Assembly: GCF_020144665.1 (NCBI RefSeq)
Contig: NZ_JAAHBQ010000010.1
Coordinates: forward strand, 1 to 64,000
DNA from: Oscillatoria salina IIICB1
GTDB lineage: Bacteria > Cyanobacteriota > Cyanobacteriia > Cyanobacteriales > SIO1D9
Length of the DNA stretch: 64,000 nt
Reading direction: 5' to 3'
Of this stretch, positions 1-10,032 are shown piece by piece (position 1 is the first letter of the stretch; each line of letters opens with the position of its first letter). The notes below the pieces were generated by a model, which was given only the letters and a program-made list of their open reading frames with translations, was not told where the DNA came from and made no database searches. Position numbers and translations under genes: made by a program.

Positions 1-883
1 ACATTCCCCAAAGAAAACTTTCCCCTTGCAGTTCTTCGTTTTTCCCCTTCAGTGTCGGTTCGCATTGCCAGATCGGTACTGTTAAGAGTGATTTAACTAG
101 AGAATTGGCGATCAGATCCATTTGTTCCTCTTCCAGTTCCTCACCAGCGACATTTTCGCCAAATTCAATTACTTCCGAATTAGAAGACTGTTGAACGACA
201 ATATTTAAAGCCGCCGCTACCTCTGGATTCCACAACGGGCGATCGCAACTAGCCACTGATTTGACAACCACAATACCAGAGTTGTCCGATTGAGTACGAC
301 AGACTAACACTCGTTCGGCATTGAGAAATTGCCGCACTTCGGCGACTGTAGCTTCTAAAATCTCTTTTAAATCTAACGACTGGCGAATGCGTTCGGAAAT
401 TTTCCCTAACAACTTCTCTCTTTCTGCTTGTTGTTTGAGCGCAATCACATCCATTTGACGTTCGATCGCATAGCGCATTGCTCGTGCTAGCAACTCACCA
501 TCAAAATTTCCCTTAACCAAATAATCTTGCGCTCCCTGTCGTACTGCTTCGAGTGCAACTGTCTCATCATCAAGAACCGTCAAGACTACAATCGGAATAT
601 AGGGTGCCTTAGCTTTTACTTCCGCAATAGTTCCCAGTCCTTTGCTATCCGGTAGAGACAAATCTAATAAAATAACTTCAATCGAACACTGGGTAGCTTC
701 CTGCCGAGTTAAATAATCTAGCCCTTCTTCCAAGCGATTAAACGCTGTCAATTCAAAGCTAAGATCGCTGTCTACCTCAGCCAAAAGCTCCTCGATCAAT
801 TCTGTCTCAGCGAGGTTATCTTCGATTAAAAGAATTTTTAGGGAATGGCTACACATCGCTTCGCCGAGGTTTAAAGTAGTCAT
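1..883 (-). CDS. Response regulator with GAF domain (3' end beyond window)
   Basis: The gene enters the window from the left edge, so only the first 294 codons are visible. Residues 15-130 form a receiver domain: the acidic pair lies in LLIEDN (residues 18-23), the phosphoacceptor Asp is D74 in ILLDLSLPD, and the conserved Lys is K124 in YLVKGN. A helical linker (about 135-155) leads into a GAF domain that is still running at the window edge. The start is the ATG at 881-883. The missing C-terminus probably carries a histidine kinase output, since REC-GAF-kinase proteins are common in cyanobacteria, but this cannot be seen. It follows the two AAA genes on the same strand after a 407-bp gap, so co-transcription is uncertain. 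Confidence 0.85.
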   Translation of the reverse strand, partial: MTTLNLGEAMCSHSLKILLIEDNLAETELIEELLAEVDSDLSFELTAFNRLEEGLDYLTRQEATQCSIEVILLDLSLPDSKGLGTIAEVKAKAPYIPIVVLTVLDDETVALEAVRQGAQDYLVKGNFDGELLARAMRYAIERQMDVIALKQQAEREKLLGKISERIRQSLDLKEILEATVAEVRQFLNAERVLVCRTQSDNSGIVVVKSVASCDRPLWNPEVAAALNIVVQQSSNSEVIEFGENVAGEELEEEQMDLIANSLVKSLLTVPIWQCEPTLKGKNEELQGESFLWGM

Positions 884-1290
884 AACTACTGTTTTTGTGA
901 GATAGCACTCTTATCTAGCATCAATCAGTAAATCTAGAGAACTTTGGCAATAGTCTTCAGTGGCGATCGCTAATCCCGATAAAGGTAATTTTTCCTGATT
1001 GTCCCTAAAAGAAGTTCAGCAGTTTCTACTGTCATATCACACAACCGTTTTAAGACGACAATCTCAATCATAGCCGAACTATCAATTTTGCTCTTCGTTA
1101 AATTTCTACATTCGATTTCCAGTTAGTGAGAGTCGGATCGAGGCAACGAACCACTTCTGCTTTTGCGCAGTTTAGCTGATTGTGCCATAGTCTAACTTAG
1201 ATTAGCAGAATCGTGTAGCGATCGCTACCACATTCTTGCTCCTGATTTGTCTGGACAGGAGATAGGAACAAACCAAACCCCGATTAAGAA
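884..1290. other. Intergenic region with weak hairpin
   Basis: This 407-bp gap lies between two minus-strand genes. It holds HIP1-like sites and a short inverted repeat (CTCCTG / CAGGAG) at about 1239-1261, just past the stop of the AAA gene. That could act as a weak terminator but has no T-run. It must also carry the promoter or leader of the REC-GAF gene; no convincing -35/-10 pair was identified. No coding sequence was seen. Confidence 0.4.
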
Positions 1291-3714
1291 TTATTTCTGT
1301 ATATTACGCTCCAGAAAAGAAAGGTCAATTGTCCCAAAATTAGTTACTAGAGCTACATTGAGATTTTCTAAAGAACAAACCAGCCAAGAAATCTCTTCCA
1401 CTCGCTGGGATTCATAATAGTTAAACAACAGGGAAAACTGTTTTTCTAAATGAGGCTTAACTGGGCGGGATAACAAGGCAATTTTTAGGAGCAAACCCAT
1501 CGTTCTCACTACTCCTAAATTGGAAACTAAATCGATAAAAAGATAATAGTTAGGATGCTCTGGGGTTTCAACTAAAAATTTAAATAATTTGCTACAAGTT
1601 CGCATAAGTAACATTTCATTTAAAGGTAAATTTTCGCTTTCTGGAAAAGTATCTTGTAGTTGTCTTTCTAAACGTTTATTAAAATAATTATTCCCATATT
1701 TGGGGTCAATATTAGCAACTAAATATTCGTAGAGATCGGCTTTAAAATCTTTATAAGAGTGAGTTCTAGTAGTTCGTGTTAAGAAAATTTGCGCTAAGTC
1801 CCGGTAAGAGTAGGAACCATCAACTTTACCGATAAACTGCTTCAGTGCGTCATAGAGTTCGCGATCGCTTAATAAGGTAGGATTGGATAAAGGTGTAACT
1901 ATTCTGGGACTATTTTTCGATGCGTGCAGTTGTCTGACGAGGTAAGTTGCATATTGAGACAGGCTAATTTCAAACTCTCGTTGCTGTTGCGTTTGCAGAT
2001 CGCGAATAGCTTGTCTTTGTTCGTAAGAACTTGTCTCGCACATCAGATAATGATTGTAAAGATAAGGATAGCGACGAATTAGTTGACCTAAAGGAATATC
2101 GGTTTGTAAATCAACAATTTTGGGATGGGGTTCGACAACGTGAAGTAAACGTTTGAGCGAGAGAAATTCTTCACTTTGAATAAATATTTGTCTCAGTTGT
2201 TGTAAGCGCCTAACAACTAAAGAATAAGAAGCAATAATTCTTGAACGAGGCGAGGCGTTTTCCAACATATCTACTAAACTAAATATTGCGGTTTCTCGTT
2301 GGGAACGTCTTTGCCAATGGTTGATTAAAATAGTGCAGCAACGATTGAGTATATACTTAAAATTTTGCGGGTTATCTAAGAAGGCAACAATGCGATATAA
2401 AGCTGCTTCAATCTCTGGATTAGGATAGTTTTTCCCATCGATAAACAACTGACGAAACCTTTTAAGTAAAGCTTCTGGAGTCTCTTTTTCGACTAAATCG
2501 AGCCAATGATCGTAAAGAATTTGTTCGTCGCTACTGGTTGGTTGTGTATTGATTTCGGGAAAATCCACACTGGGATTAAGTTTTTTCAGTTCTTCTTTCA
2601 CCCAATTCAGGTTAAATACTAACTTATAAATCGAGTTATAAACTTTAAGAACTGGTTTATTGTAGCGCTTTCCCGCTCGCACTTTTACTACTAATCCTGA
2701 TAAGCGCAAAGCAATTTGTTCGCTACTTTCGTCGGCTAAAATTTCGCCTTGTTCGAGAATTTCTTGATACAGGGTTAGCAATTTTACGCTCAGATCGCCC
2801 TTGTGGAGTAGACGAGAGCGAATCGAGCGCAAATGTTCTGGTTCGTCTTGTGCTTCCCAGTTTTCAATAATCTGCGATCGCACAATTTTTTCGATTATAG
2901 TTACTTCTTTTCCTTGAGCAATAAATTCGCTGTTTGTTTGCACTAAATGGCAGATTTTTTGAGTTAAAAAAGGTTTGCCTGCCGTCCAAGCTAAAATAAC
3001 TTTCAACACTGCTAAAGGATTATCTGCTTTGTTAGCTAATCCTCTCGCTAATCCAGCACATTCACCTAAGTGAAAACCTGTTAAACGAATGGGACGACCG
3101 ATATTAAAAGGAGTACAATCTTTATCTGTAATTAATTCTGAGGGAGTTGCTACGCCTAACAATACCCAAGTAAGACGTTGATATTCTGATTTGTAAGCAC
3201 GTTTATTATAACAAGCACGAATTAAGGCAAAAAAATCATTAACTGGGAAATTCAAACTAAGTACACTATCAATCTCATCAATAAAAATTACCACTTCTTC
3301 GGCAATTTCTGGCAGTAAAATTTCTTGTAAAAATGCGTCTAAACGCTGCACTGGAGAGAGGAATTCTCGCTGACACCACCAATCACCTAGATCGATTTTC
3401 TCTAAGAGATGAAAACTACTAGCTAAAGTATAGGTAATACCCGCATACCATCGATCTGAAGTAATATTTTGACTGCCGATAGCTGTTAAATCTACCGCAA
3501 CACAACAAATCCCTTGAGCTTGCAATCTTTGCATAGTGCGCACGCGCAAACTTGATTTCCCCATTTGTCTCGAATTAAGAACATAACAAAATTCTCCTGC
3601 TCGTATTCCTTGATATAATTCAGCATCAGCCTTTCTAATTGCGTAGGTTGGTGAGTTTACAGGTAAACTACCGCCGACTTGATAACTATAGGCTGAGTTA
3701 AATGATAACTCCAT
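1291..3714 (-). CDS. AAA-like ATPase fused to a large uncharacterised C-terminal region
   Basis: This 807-residue protein has two halves. Residues 1-370 are an AAA-like (AAA_35 type) ATPase: the N-terminal lead-in has the family's YQVGGSLPVNSPTY pattern, the Walker A is SRQMGKSS (Lys at 53) and the Walker B is VVIFIDEIDS (141-150). AAA_35 domains usually sit in cyanobacterial STAND-like signalling or conflict proteins. Residues about 400-807 are mostly helical, with RELYDALKQF-like and SYSYRDLA stretches. From memory this half resembles a cyanobacterial protein also found alone, but I cannot name a function. There are no membrane segments. The gene lies 127 bp downstream of the HTH-TIR-AAA gene on the same strand and may be co-transcribed. 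ATP-dependent switching is inferred from the motifs; the output is unknown. Confidence 0.85.
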   Translation of the reverse strand: MELSFNSAYSYQVGGSLPVNSPTYAIRKADAELYQGIRAGEFCYVLNSRQMGKSSLRVRTMQRLQAQGICCVAVDLTAIGSQNITSDRWYAGITYTLASSFHLLEKIDLGDWWCQREFLSPVQRLDAFLQEILLPEIAEEVVIFIDEIDSVLSLNFPVNDFFALIRACYNKRAYKSEYQRLTWVLLGVATPSELITDKDCTPFNIGRPIRLTGFHLGECAGLARGLANKADNPLAVLKVILAWTAGKPFLTQKICHLVQTNSEFIAQGKEVTIIEKIVRSQIIENWEAQDEPEHLRSIRSRLLHKGDLSVKLLTLYQEILEQGEILADESSEQIALRLSGLVVKVRAGKRYNKPVLKVYNSIYKLVFNLNWVKEELKKLNPSVDFPEINTQPTSSDEQILYDHWLDLVEKETPEALLKRFRQLFIDGKNYPNPEIEAALYRIVAFLDNPQNFKYILNRCCTILINHWQRRSQRETAIFSLVDMLENASPRSRIIASYSLVVRRLQQLRQIFIQSEEFLSLKRLLHVVEPHPKIVDLQTDIPLGQLIRRYPYLYNHYLMCETSSYEQRQAIRDLQTQQQREFEISLSQYATYLVRQLHASKNSPRIVTPLSNPTLLSDRELYDALKQFIGKVDGSYSYRDLAQIFLTRTTRTHSYKDFKADLYEYLVANIDPKYGNNYFNKRLERQLQDTFPESENLPLNEMLLMRTCSKLFKFLVETPEHPNYYLFIDLVSNLGVVRTMGLLLKIALLSRPVKPHLEKQFSLLFNYYESQRVEEISWLVCSLENLNVALVTNFGTIDLSFLERNIQK

Positions 3715-3841
3715 TGATGCACCTCGATCTGGTTTTAATTCTCAACCTAAACATAAATTTGTTCTAGCTTATCTTTATTTGGAATTTTTTGCCAATATTT
3801 TTCTTCGAGTCTGGAACCTGAGATTATTCTTTGGTTGCCAT

Positions 3842-5662
3842 TTAATTAGTGGCTAAATTAACTTGAAAATATTGGCGGTAGAGGCGAGAGCGTGGTGTTA
3901 CTTGATTGCCATGTAAATTCACTAATCCTAAACTGTGTAATTTAAACGATTGCCTTGACTCTAATTGTACCGGGCTGTCACTATTAACTACTTTTTTCAA
4001 GGCAGTAGCTAACTCGGGATGTTGTTCTAAATTCCATAAATGTCGTCGCAGATGATCGTTATATAATCCCGAATTTGTGGCGGCAGTTTTGAGTAATTCT
4101 GTTAAGGTAATTTCTTGACGAGAAATGTGATAAAGTGCGAGGCGAATTAAATAAGGATGTCCGCCAACTAAGTTCATCAGTTGGTCAACTTCATTTTGGC
4201 ACCAAGTTAATCCATGTCTTCTGGTTAAATCAACAACCATTTCGGGTTGGAATTCGGGTAATTCTACGGGAAGTCCGACGTTAAAGGGAGATTGGTTAAT
4301 ATCCATCGGGACATAAACTTCAGTGGAATGAACGATAATTAAACGAAGTTTTTGCCAAATTTCTTGATTTTTGGCTTCTTCATGCCATGCTCGCAATAAA
4401 CCAAAGAAGTCGGCAGCAATTTCGGGATATTTAAAGATGACATCGAGTTCATCTAAACCTAAAACTAAAACTGGATCGATTTTGGCTAAAATGTATCTTT
4501 CAAAGTAGGCTTTACAAGCGACTTTGTCACCGAAAAGACTATGCCAATGTCGCTCTAAACAGTCGGGTAATTCTAGTTGAAGCGCTACATTAATGCTAAA
4601 CCATTTTAAGAATAACTCTAAGTCGCGAAAAATTTTGCGGTCGGCGAGTTGAAAGCTTAAGGGAACGATAGCATATCCTTGAACTTGGGCGTAGTGCATT
4701 ATTCTTGCCATTAAAGAAGTTTTACCCATTTGTCTGGGTGCTTTAATGCGAATTAATGCACCAGGTTTGCTAATGGCTTCGTAAGAGCGGCGATCGCTAC
4801 CCGGTCTTTCGATGTAAAATGCAGAGGCGAGTTCTACTTGTCCCCGTGGTAATTCTGGTTCGGCGACGGGTTGGGGCGGGCGATCGGGTATAACTGCATA
4901 AGGAGCGATCGATTGGGTTTGGCTGTGGGTGTAAATCTGGCTGTTTCCAGTGTATCCTTTGCAGGCGAGTAACTCGAAGACGCTTTGAATCGTGTTTTCT
5001 GTATCGGCTGGTTGGTTCCACTCTACCAGAGGCGTACCTTGTAAATAACCTCGCAGATCGTGGTTGAGTAAACTTAAAGGACAATTGAGACGAATAGAAA
5101 CGATCGCTGGTTTGGAGTCATTTCTACTATCTCGCAAAGTTTTGACCAGTCGCACTTCTTCTGTCACCATTTCACTACAAGCGGCTAAGGGTGACAGTAG
5201 CAATAGCAAGCAGTCGCAGTTACTGAGGGCGCTGTAAAGTGATTGTAAGCCATTGGAAGCCGCCCGCAGACTATTATTGGCGAGGAAAATGTCGTATCCT
5301 TGGTTTTTTAAGGCGGTTTCTAATTGCGCGATCGCTTCTACTTCTGCTTCTTTAATTTGATGGTAGCTGAGAACGATCTGCAAGCGAGATTTGTTTTGCT
5401 CTTGGGTAGTGCTGAATAAATCTGGTCTATACTTAGCAAACAGAGAGATTAACTCCGGACGATGGGAGTGACCGGAATCTTCCGGAGTTGAAAGAGCGAA
5501 AGCTTTGCAGATATTTTCCACGTGCTTGCGAACGGTATCTTTAGTAATATGCAATGTTTGCGCGATCGCTGCATCTTTCTCACCCGCTAAAATTTTTAGC
5601 AAGACTTCCTCTTGTCTGGGAGTGAGATTGAGGAATGCTTGGGTAAACTCAAGTTGATTCAT
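3842..5662 (-). CDS. HTH (LuxR-type) / TIR-like / AAA-like ATPase protein
   Basis: Three domains are readable. Residues 14-57 form a LuxR/GerE-type helix-turn-helix (LTPRQEEVLLKILAGEKDAA through TVRKHVENICKAF). Residues about 93-232 are a TIR-like domain (IVLSYHQ at the start, LLLLLSPLAACSEMVTEE near 152-169, DLRGYL at 202). Residues about 275-606 are an AAA_35 ATPase with Walker A PRQMGKTS (309-316) and Walker B LVLGLDELDVI. The longest ORF begins at 5839, but its extra 59 residues are HIP1-rich and unlike the family. I prefer the ATG at 5660-5662, which gives the MNQLEFTQAF start typical of this HTH. The architecture suggests a sensor or defence-type signalling ATPase. Whether the TIR domain has NADase activity is not known; the Glu of SEMVTEE is in the expected area. 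Confidence 0.82.
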   Translation of the reverse strand: MNQLEFTQAFLNLTPRQEEVLLKILAGEKDAAIAQTLHITKDTVRKHVENICKAFALSTPEDSGHSHRPELISLFAKYRPDLFSTTQEQNKSRLQIVLSYHQIKEAEVEAIAQLETALKNQGYDIFLANNSLRAASNGLQSLYSALSNCDCLLLLLSPLAACSEMVTEEVRLVKTLRDSRNDSKPAIVSIRLNCPLSLLNHDLRGYLQGTPLVEWNQPADTENTIQSVFELLACKGYTGNSQIYTHSQTQSIAPYAVIPDRPPQPVAEPELPRGQVELASAFYIERPGSDRRSYEAISKPGALIRIKAPRQMGKTSLMARIMHYAQVQGYAIVPLSFQLADRKIFRDLELFLKWFSINVALQLELPDCLERHWHSLFGDKVACKAYFERYILAKIDPVLVLGLDELDVIFKYPEIAADFFGLLRAWHEEAKNQEIWQKLRLIIVHSTEVYVPMDINQSPFNVGLPVELPEFQPEMVVDLTRRHGLTWCQNEVDQLMNLVGGHPYLIRLALYHISRQEITLTELLKTAATNSGLYNDHLRRHLWNLEQHPELATALKKVVNSDSPVQLESRQSFKLHSLGLVNLHGNQVTPRSRLYRQYFQVNLATN

Positions 5663-6474
5663 GGTTTGCGCGGATTGCTCGTTTAGCTTTCTCTTTCTAG
5701 TTGTATACCGAAGCTTGGCGATCGTGAGGTAATTGTGGAGATCGCCTTCACAGGTGTGTAGTTGATTCGCGACGCTTGCTACACGCAGGCGATCGCTTTG
5801 TGCGTAGTGTCGAAACGATGCTAAAGTCAGATTTAGCATCCTCGTCTTCTGTGCAGTTCTCTGAATACCAACAAAAGCCCCTTTGGTTTAAGTTAGCTGT
5901 TAGAGGTTTTCGTTTACTGTCTCCGTTGCTTTGACACTCGACAACCCGAAATTATTCACTGCACAACTCTACTTGCTCTGTTGCGGAATATTTTCTCCTG
6001 TCAGAGGAACTTAATTTCCGTAATATCGACGATAGGGAAAATAACATCTACAATCTTGGATATAGGAAGTTTTAACCAAACTTGTAAGGATACTAAGCGA
6101 TTCTCCTTCTGGAAACTTCCAGTAGAAAGGGCGCATTTACCAAAAATTAACTTTCAAGCGTTAATTTTGGAGTAACTGGATGGATGAAAGAGAACGATCG
6201 CGGACAACTCTGGGCTGTTACCAGAGCAGTTAGGCAATTTTGCTTAGGTAAAAACTACTGGGGCAGAGTCCCTCAAGCTCGTTGGGGCTTAGGATCTGCC
6301 TGGATAAATCTTTTACCTCAATTAAGCCTTCCACAGACAACAATTTCTCAGAGTCTGATTTCGGACACTGAGCAAAATCAATTTTTCCCAAAAGTTAGTA
6401 AATGTACAGCAAAAGATAGTTAAGAGTGCTTGAGGAAGGATTTTTCTTCAGCGCGTAGAGGAGCATTAAGAGCT
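5663..6474. other. Divergent promoter region
   Basis: This stretch of about 810 bp separates the minus-strand HTH-TIR-AAA gene from the plus-strand sensor kinase, so it should hold both promoters. Two short plus-strand ORFs here (5981-6175 and 6184-6423) have no recognisable domain or convincing ribosome binding site and are not called. No strong hairpin or operator was recognised. Confidence 0.4.
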
Positions 6475-7980
6475 ATGATTCAACCAGAAGTGAGATTTCC
6501 AACCAGACAAGAATTACTTCCACTTGACAAGTCGGCTTGTACTTCTGAGAGACTGGCGATCGCGCTACTAAAAAAACAATTATCGATTCGAGTTACTCAA
6601 CTTTCTTTTCGCACTCAAATGTTGCTAGGGTTTCTGCTGATGGCTTTAGTACCGATCGCGATCCTCAGTGTAGCGGAAATCACTCTCAACCGCTCGCTGT
6701 TTGTGGGGTTGGTAGCAGTGACAACAGCAAGCGCGATCGCCCTAGCAGTGAAGCTGACATATTTATTATCCACGCCGATCGCTGAAGAGAGCAAGTTCGC
6801 TGAAGCGATCGCTACCTTACAAGAACTTAGCCCCAACCAACAAACTTCTTCCATTCTCAAAGCTCAAATAATTGAATTAACCCAAGCTAAAGCCAAAGCT
6901 GAAGCCGCTAATCAAGCCAAAAGTAACTTCATTGCCAATTTTAGCCACGAATTGCGCTCTCCCCTTAACGCCATTATTGGCTTTGCGAGACTGCTAGAGC
7001 GAGATCCCAACTTCTCCTTAGAACAACGAGAAAATATCAACATTATTAGCCGCAGCGCCGAACATTTACTTGCTTTAATTAATAATATTTTAGATTTAGC
7101 GAAAATCGAAGCTGGAAAAACTGTCCTCAATCTCCACAATTTTGACCTCTATCGCCTTTTAAAAGATTTAGAAGATATGTTTCATCTGCGGGCGGAAACT
7201 CAGCGTTTAGATTTGCATTTCCTCCGTTCTGATGACGTTCCTCGTTATATCCGCACCGATGAAATCAAACTACGTCAAATTTTAATTAATCTGATTAATA
7301 ATGCCGTAAAATTCACTTCTAGAGGCAGAGTAGCGGTAAAAGTGAAACTAGGATCGCGGCAAAACTCCACAATTATCTTTAGCGTTGAAGATACTGGTAG
7401 AGGAATCGCTCCAGAAGAACAAGATAAATTATTTGAAGCTTTTAGCCAAACCAAATCGGGACAAGATTTAGCACAAGGTACGGGTTTGGGTTTGGCAATT
7501 AGCCGTAATTTTATCCAACTTATGGGTGGCAGTATTCATTTCCAAAGCGAAGTTGGTAAAGGTACAACTTTCATCTTTGACATTCCTGTGGATATAGTCG
7601 AAGCGAAAGACGTTACCAAAGTCCATCACAACCCGGCGATCGTTTTCGCCCCCCATGTCAATGAATATCTAGGAGTATCTTATATCTATCAGGAATTCTT
7701 TGGCGATCAATTAGAATCATCTCTTACTCCTCTAAGTAGCAAAGATTTAGAAGTCTTACCTCTAAAATGGAGATCCCAGTTACATCAAGCTACTCTTGAA
7801 GGAGATATAACTTTAATTGAGTCTTTGATTGCAGAAATTCAACCTCAATACGAAACTATTGCTCGGACATTACTAGATTTAGCAGCTCGATATCAGTTCG
7901 AGCAACTCTTAAGTTTAACCGCAGTTTCCTATGAATCAAGCACGATCGCTGATGCCTCAAGAAAATATTTTAGTGGTTGA
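6475..7980 (+). CDS. Membrane sensor histidine kinase
   Basis: The chosen start is ATG 6475, behind GAGGAG; a TTG at 6430 would add 15 residues. The protein is 501 residues. It has two hydrophobic helices at about 49-66 and 75-97 with almost no loop, and so no extracytoplasmic sensor domain. A short coiled linker follows, then a HisKA domain with the phosphoacceptor His in [11 protein letters not shown] (about residue 158). The HATPase domain has N, G1 and G2 boxes ([26 protein letters not shown]). About 110 residues after the ATPase domain resemble the C-terminal tail of CyaC-type hybrids. Its 3' end overlaps the REC-adenylate cyclase gene by 50 bp, so that protein is the likely phosphotransfer partner. 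Confidence 0.9.
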   Translation: MIQPEVRFPTRQELLPLDKSACTSERLAIALLKKQLSIRVTQLSFRTQMLLGFLLMALVPIAILSVAEITLNRSLFVGLVAVTTASAIALAVKLTYLLSTPIAEESKFAEAIATLQELSPNQQTSSILKAQIIELTQAKAKAEAANQAKSNFIANFSHELRSPLNAIIGFARLLERDPNFSLEQRENINIISRSAEHLLALINNILDLAKIEAGKTVLNLHNFDLYRLLKDLEDMFHLRAETQRLDLHFLRSDDVPRYIRTDEIKLRQILINLINNAVKFTSRGRVAVKVKLGSRQNSTIIFSVEDTGRGIAPEEQDKLFEAFSQTKSGQDLAQGTGLGLAISRNFIQLMGGSIHFQSEVGKGTTFIFDIPVDIVEAKDVTKVHHNPAIVFAPHVNEYLGVSYIYQEFFGDQLESSLTPLSSKDLEVLPLKWRSQLHQATLEGDITLIESLIAEIQPQYETIARTLLDLAARYQFEQLLSLTAVSYESSTIADASRKYFSG

Positions 7981-9544
7981 CGATAATCCCGCTAATTTAA
8001 AGTTGTTAACTCAACTTTTATCTCAGCAGGGTTATCATGTTAGGGTGGCACCGAATGGTAGCTTAGCTCTCAAGTCAGTAAAAGCACATTTTCCCGATCT
8101 GATTATACTGGACATTCTTATGCCAGAAATGGACGGCTACCAGGTGTGCGAACAGCTAAAAGCTAATCCAGAAACTCAGCAGATACCAATTATTTTTTTG
8201 ACTGCGGTGCATGAAGCGATCGATAAGGTAAAAGCTTTTAGTCTCGGTGGTGTAGATTATATTACCAAACCTTTTGAGGAAAGAGAAGTTTTAGCTCGAA
8301 TTGAGAATCATTTACGGTTGCGATCGCTTCAGTTAGAATTGGAAAAACGCAATCGTTTACTTCGCAAGCAAGAAGCGGAAATTCGGCTTTTATTGGCGAT
8401 CGTCCAAAAAATTAATCAAGCTGAAGATATTCACTCGGCTTTAGCAGATGTACTACCTTTGGTTTGTCTGACGATTCATTGGGATTATGCAGAGGCTTGG
8501 ATTTTCAATGGCTCTCGCCGGCAGTTACAATGTAGCCAAAGTTACTATAGTCGCGATCGCAGTTTGGCTAGTTTCCACAGCCAAAGCCAAGATTCTAGTT
8601 TAAACACTGAAGTTGGTTTGCTTGCTAAACTTTTCCACTCGAAAAAGCCGATTTGGACGAAAAATATTTCCCAAGAAGATTGGCAAAATTTTTCTCGCTT
8701 TCAGCAAGCAATGGCGGTTGGTTTTCAAGCGGCAGGCGCCGTGCCAATTTTAGGCGACAATCAAGTTTTAGCTTGGTTATTTTTCTTTAAACAAGAGTCT
8801 TTTTCTAGTAGTTCTTGGTTAATTCAATTGGTGAGCGGGGTAGCAACTCAGTTAGGTTCGTTTATGCAACGCAAACAAGCTCAAGATGAGTTAAAAAATC
8901 AAAAAGAACAAACCGAACAACTCTTATTAAATATTTTACCACGTCCTGTGGCTCAACGCTTGCAAAGTAATCCGGAAATTATTGCTGATGACTATGCCGA
9001 TGCTAGCGTTTTATTTGCCGATTTAGTGGGTTTTACTGCCTTTTCCGCTCAAAAAACTTCGACAGAACTAATTAAAATTCTCAATGAAATTTTTAGTCGC
9101 TTCGATCGGTTGACAGAAAAATATCAGTTAGAAAAAATTAAAACTATTGGCGATGCTTATATGGTAGTTGGCAATTTACCCGATGCACATCCAAAGCATA
9201 CGATCGCGATCGCGCAAATGGCATTGGAGATGCAAGCTAGTATTGCTGATTTCAGTCGCCAAACTAACGAGAATTTTCAACTGAGAATTGGCATTAATAT
9301 CGGTCCTGTGGTGGCTGGGGTAATTGGTAAGACTAAGTTTATTTACGACCTTTGGGGCGATACAGTAAATGTGGCTTCGCGGATGGAATCTAGCGGGGTT
9401 CCTGGTAAAATTCAGGTGACAGCCACGGTTTACGAGCGCTTAAAAGATCGATTTAAGTTTGAAACTAGGGGTTTAGTTCCGATTAAAGGTAAGGGCGAAA
9501 TGACTACTTATTTTTTGGTTGGGATTAGCCAGCCAGTGACTTAA
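7931..9544 (+). CDS. Response regulator - GAF - class III adenylate cyclase
   Basis: Residues 12-130 are a receiver domain (VVDDNPAN, phosphoacceptor D61 in [14 protein letters not shown], Lys in ITKPF). Residues about 155-325 are GAF-like, followed by a coiled segment. Residues about 355-530 are a class III nucleotide cyclase: the metal-binding Asp is in [21 protein letters not shown] holds the substrate-specifying Lys and second metal Asp, and [14 protein letters not shown] holds the other purine-binding and transition-state residues. This residue set fits ATP rather than GTP. The start overlaps the kinase gene; an ATG 21 bp further in (7952) is equally possible. Together the two genes look like the Spirulina CyaC architecture divided into two proteins, so the kinase probably controls cAMP synthesis. 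The pairing is inference from overlap and architecture. Confidence 0.9.
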   Translation: MNQARSLMPQENILVVDDNPANLKLLTQLLSQQGYHVRVAPNGSLALKSVKAHFPDLIILDILMPEMDGYQVCEQLKANPETQQIPIIFLTAVHEAIDKVKAFSLGGVDYITKPFEEREVLARIENHLRLRSLQLELEKRNRLLRKQEAEIRLLLAIVQKINQAEDIHSALADVLPLVCLTIHWDYAEAWIFNGSRRQLQCSQSYYSRDRSLASFHSQSQDSSLNTEVGLLAKLFHSKKPIWTKNISQEDWQNFSRFQQAMAVGFQAAGAVPILGDNQVLAWLFFFKQESFSSSSWLIQLVSGVATQLGSFMQRKQAQDELKNQKEQTEQLLLNILPRPVAQRLQSNPEIIADDYADASVLFADLVGFTAFSAQKTSTELIKILNEIFSRFDRLTEKYQLEKIKTIGDAYMVVGNLPDAHPKHTIAIAQMALEMQASIADFSRQTNENFQLRIGINIGPVVAGVIGKTKFIYDLWGDTVNVASRMESSGVPGKIQVTATVYERLKDRFKFETRGLVPIKGKGEMTTYFLVGISQPVT

Positions 9545-9636
9545 GTCGCTGTCTGATAGCTAAGGCAATCTTTGTCTGGTAATTTTCGCTCGCTTTTGTT
9601 GACACTCTCACCGCTAGATCGAAAAAGTTTCCTTGG

Positions 9637-10032
9637 TTATTTTTGGTTTTCGTTTATCTGGCTTTCATCTTCGGTATTAGGCAGATAATCTTGACAGTTT
9701 TTGGCTTCTTGTTTAAGTACCAAATTGGGTTGCACTGCACACTTCAGATAAGGATTATTTTGAAAATATTTACAGTTACTACAAGGAAGATTTTGACTTA
9801 TTTTCTTGAATTTTCCGAACCGTTTCTGAATGATTTTATTGAATTTTATGCCCAGAAAAATACACATCGCTCCTACTAGCGCTGGTACCGCCGTAGGAAT
9901 TGATAAGATGTTACTGTTGTATTCTTCTCCTTGGCTGGATACTGGACTTGAGGGTTCTTCAATTAAAAAATTCGTGCCGCTAAAATCCCTTGTTAATTCT
10001 AAATATCGCTCGTTAAATTCTTTTAAGTTCAT
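9637..10032 (-). CDS. Small membrane protein with Cys-rich C-terminus
   Basis: This 131-residue protein has a polar N-terminus (MNLKEFNERYLEL), one transmembrane helix at about 45-65 (IPTAVPALVGAMCIFLGIKF) and a basic linker. A four-Cys cluster follows (CSNCKYF, LKCAVQP, AKNCQDYLP at about 83-117). The spacing suggests a metal-binding or disulfide knot on the side opposite the N-terminus. From memory, similar NPYLKCAV motifs occur in other cyanobacterial hypothetical proteins, so I regard it as a real gene. The function is unknown. It is convergent with the cyclase gene, 92 bp away. Confidence 0.65.
   Translation of the reverse strand: MNLKEFNERYLELTRDFSGTNFLIEEPSSPVSSQGEEYNSNILSIPTAVPALVGAMCIFLGIKFNKIIQKRFGKFKKISQNLPCSNCKYFQNNPYLKCAVQPNLVLKQEAKNCQDYLPNTEDESQINENQK

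Noticed and set aside
5981..6423. Two short plus-strand frames upstream of the sensor kinase
   Set aside because: No ribosome binding site, no domain and no codon bias typical of neighbours.
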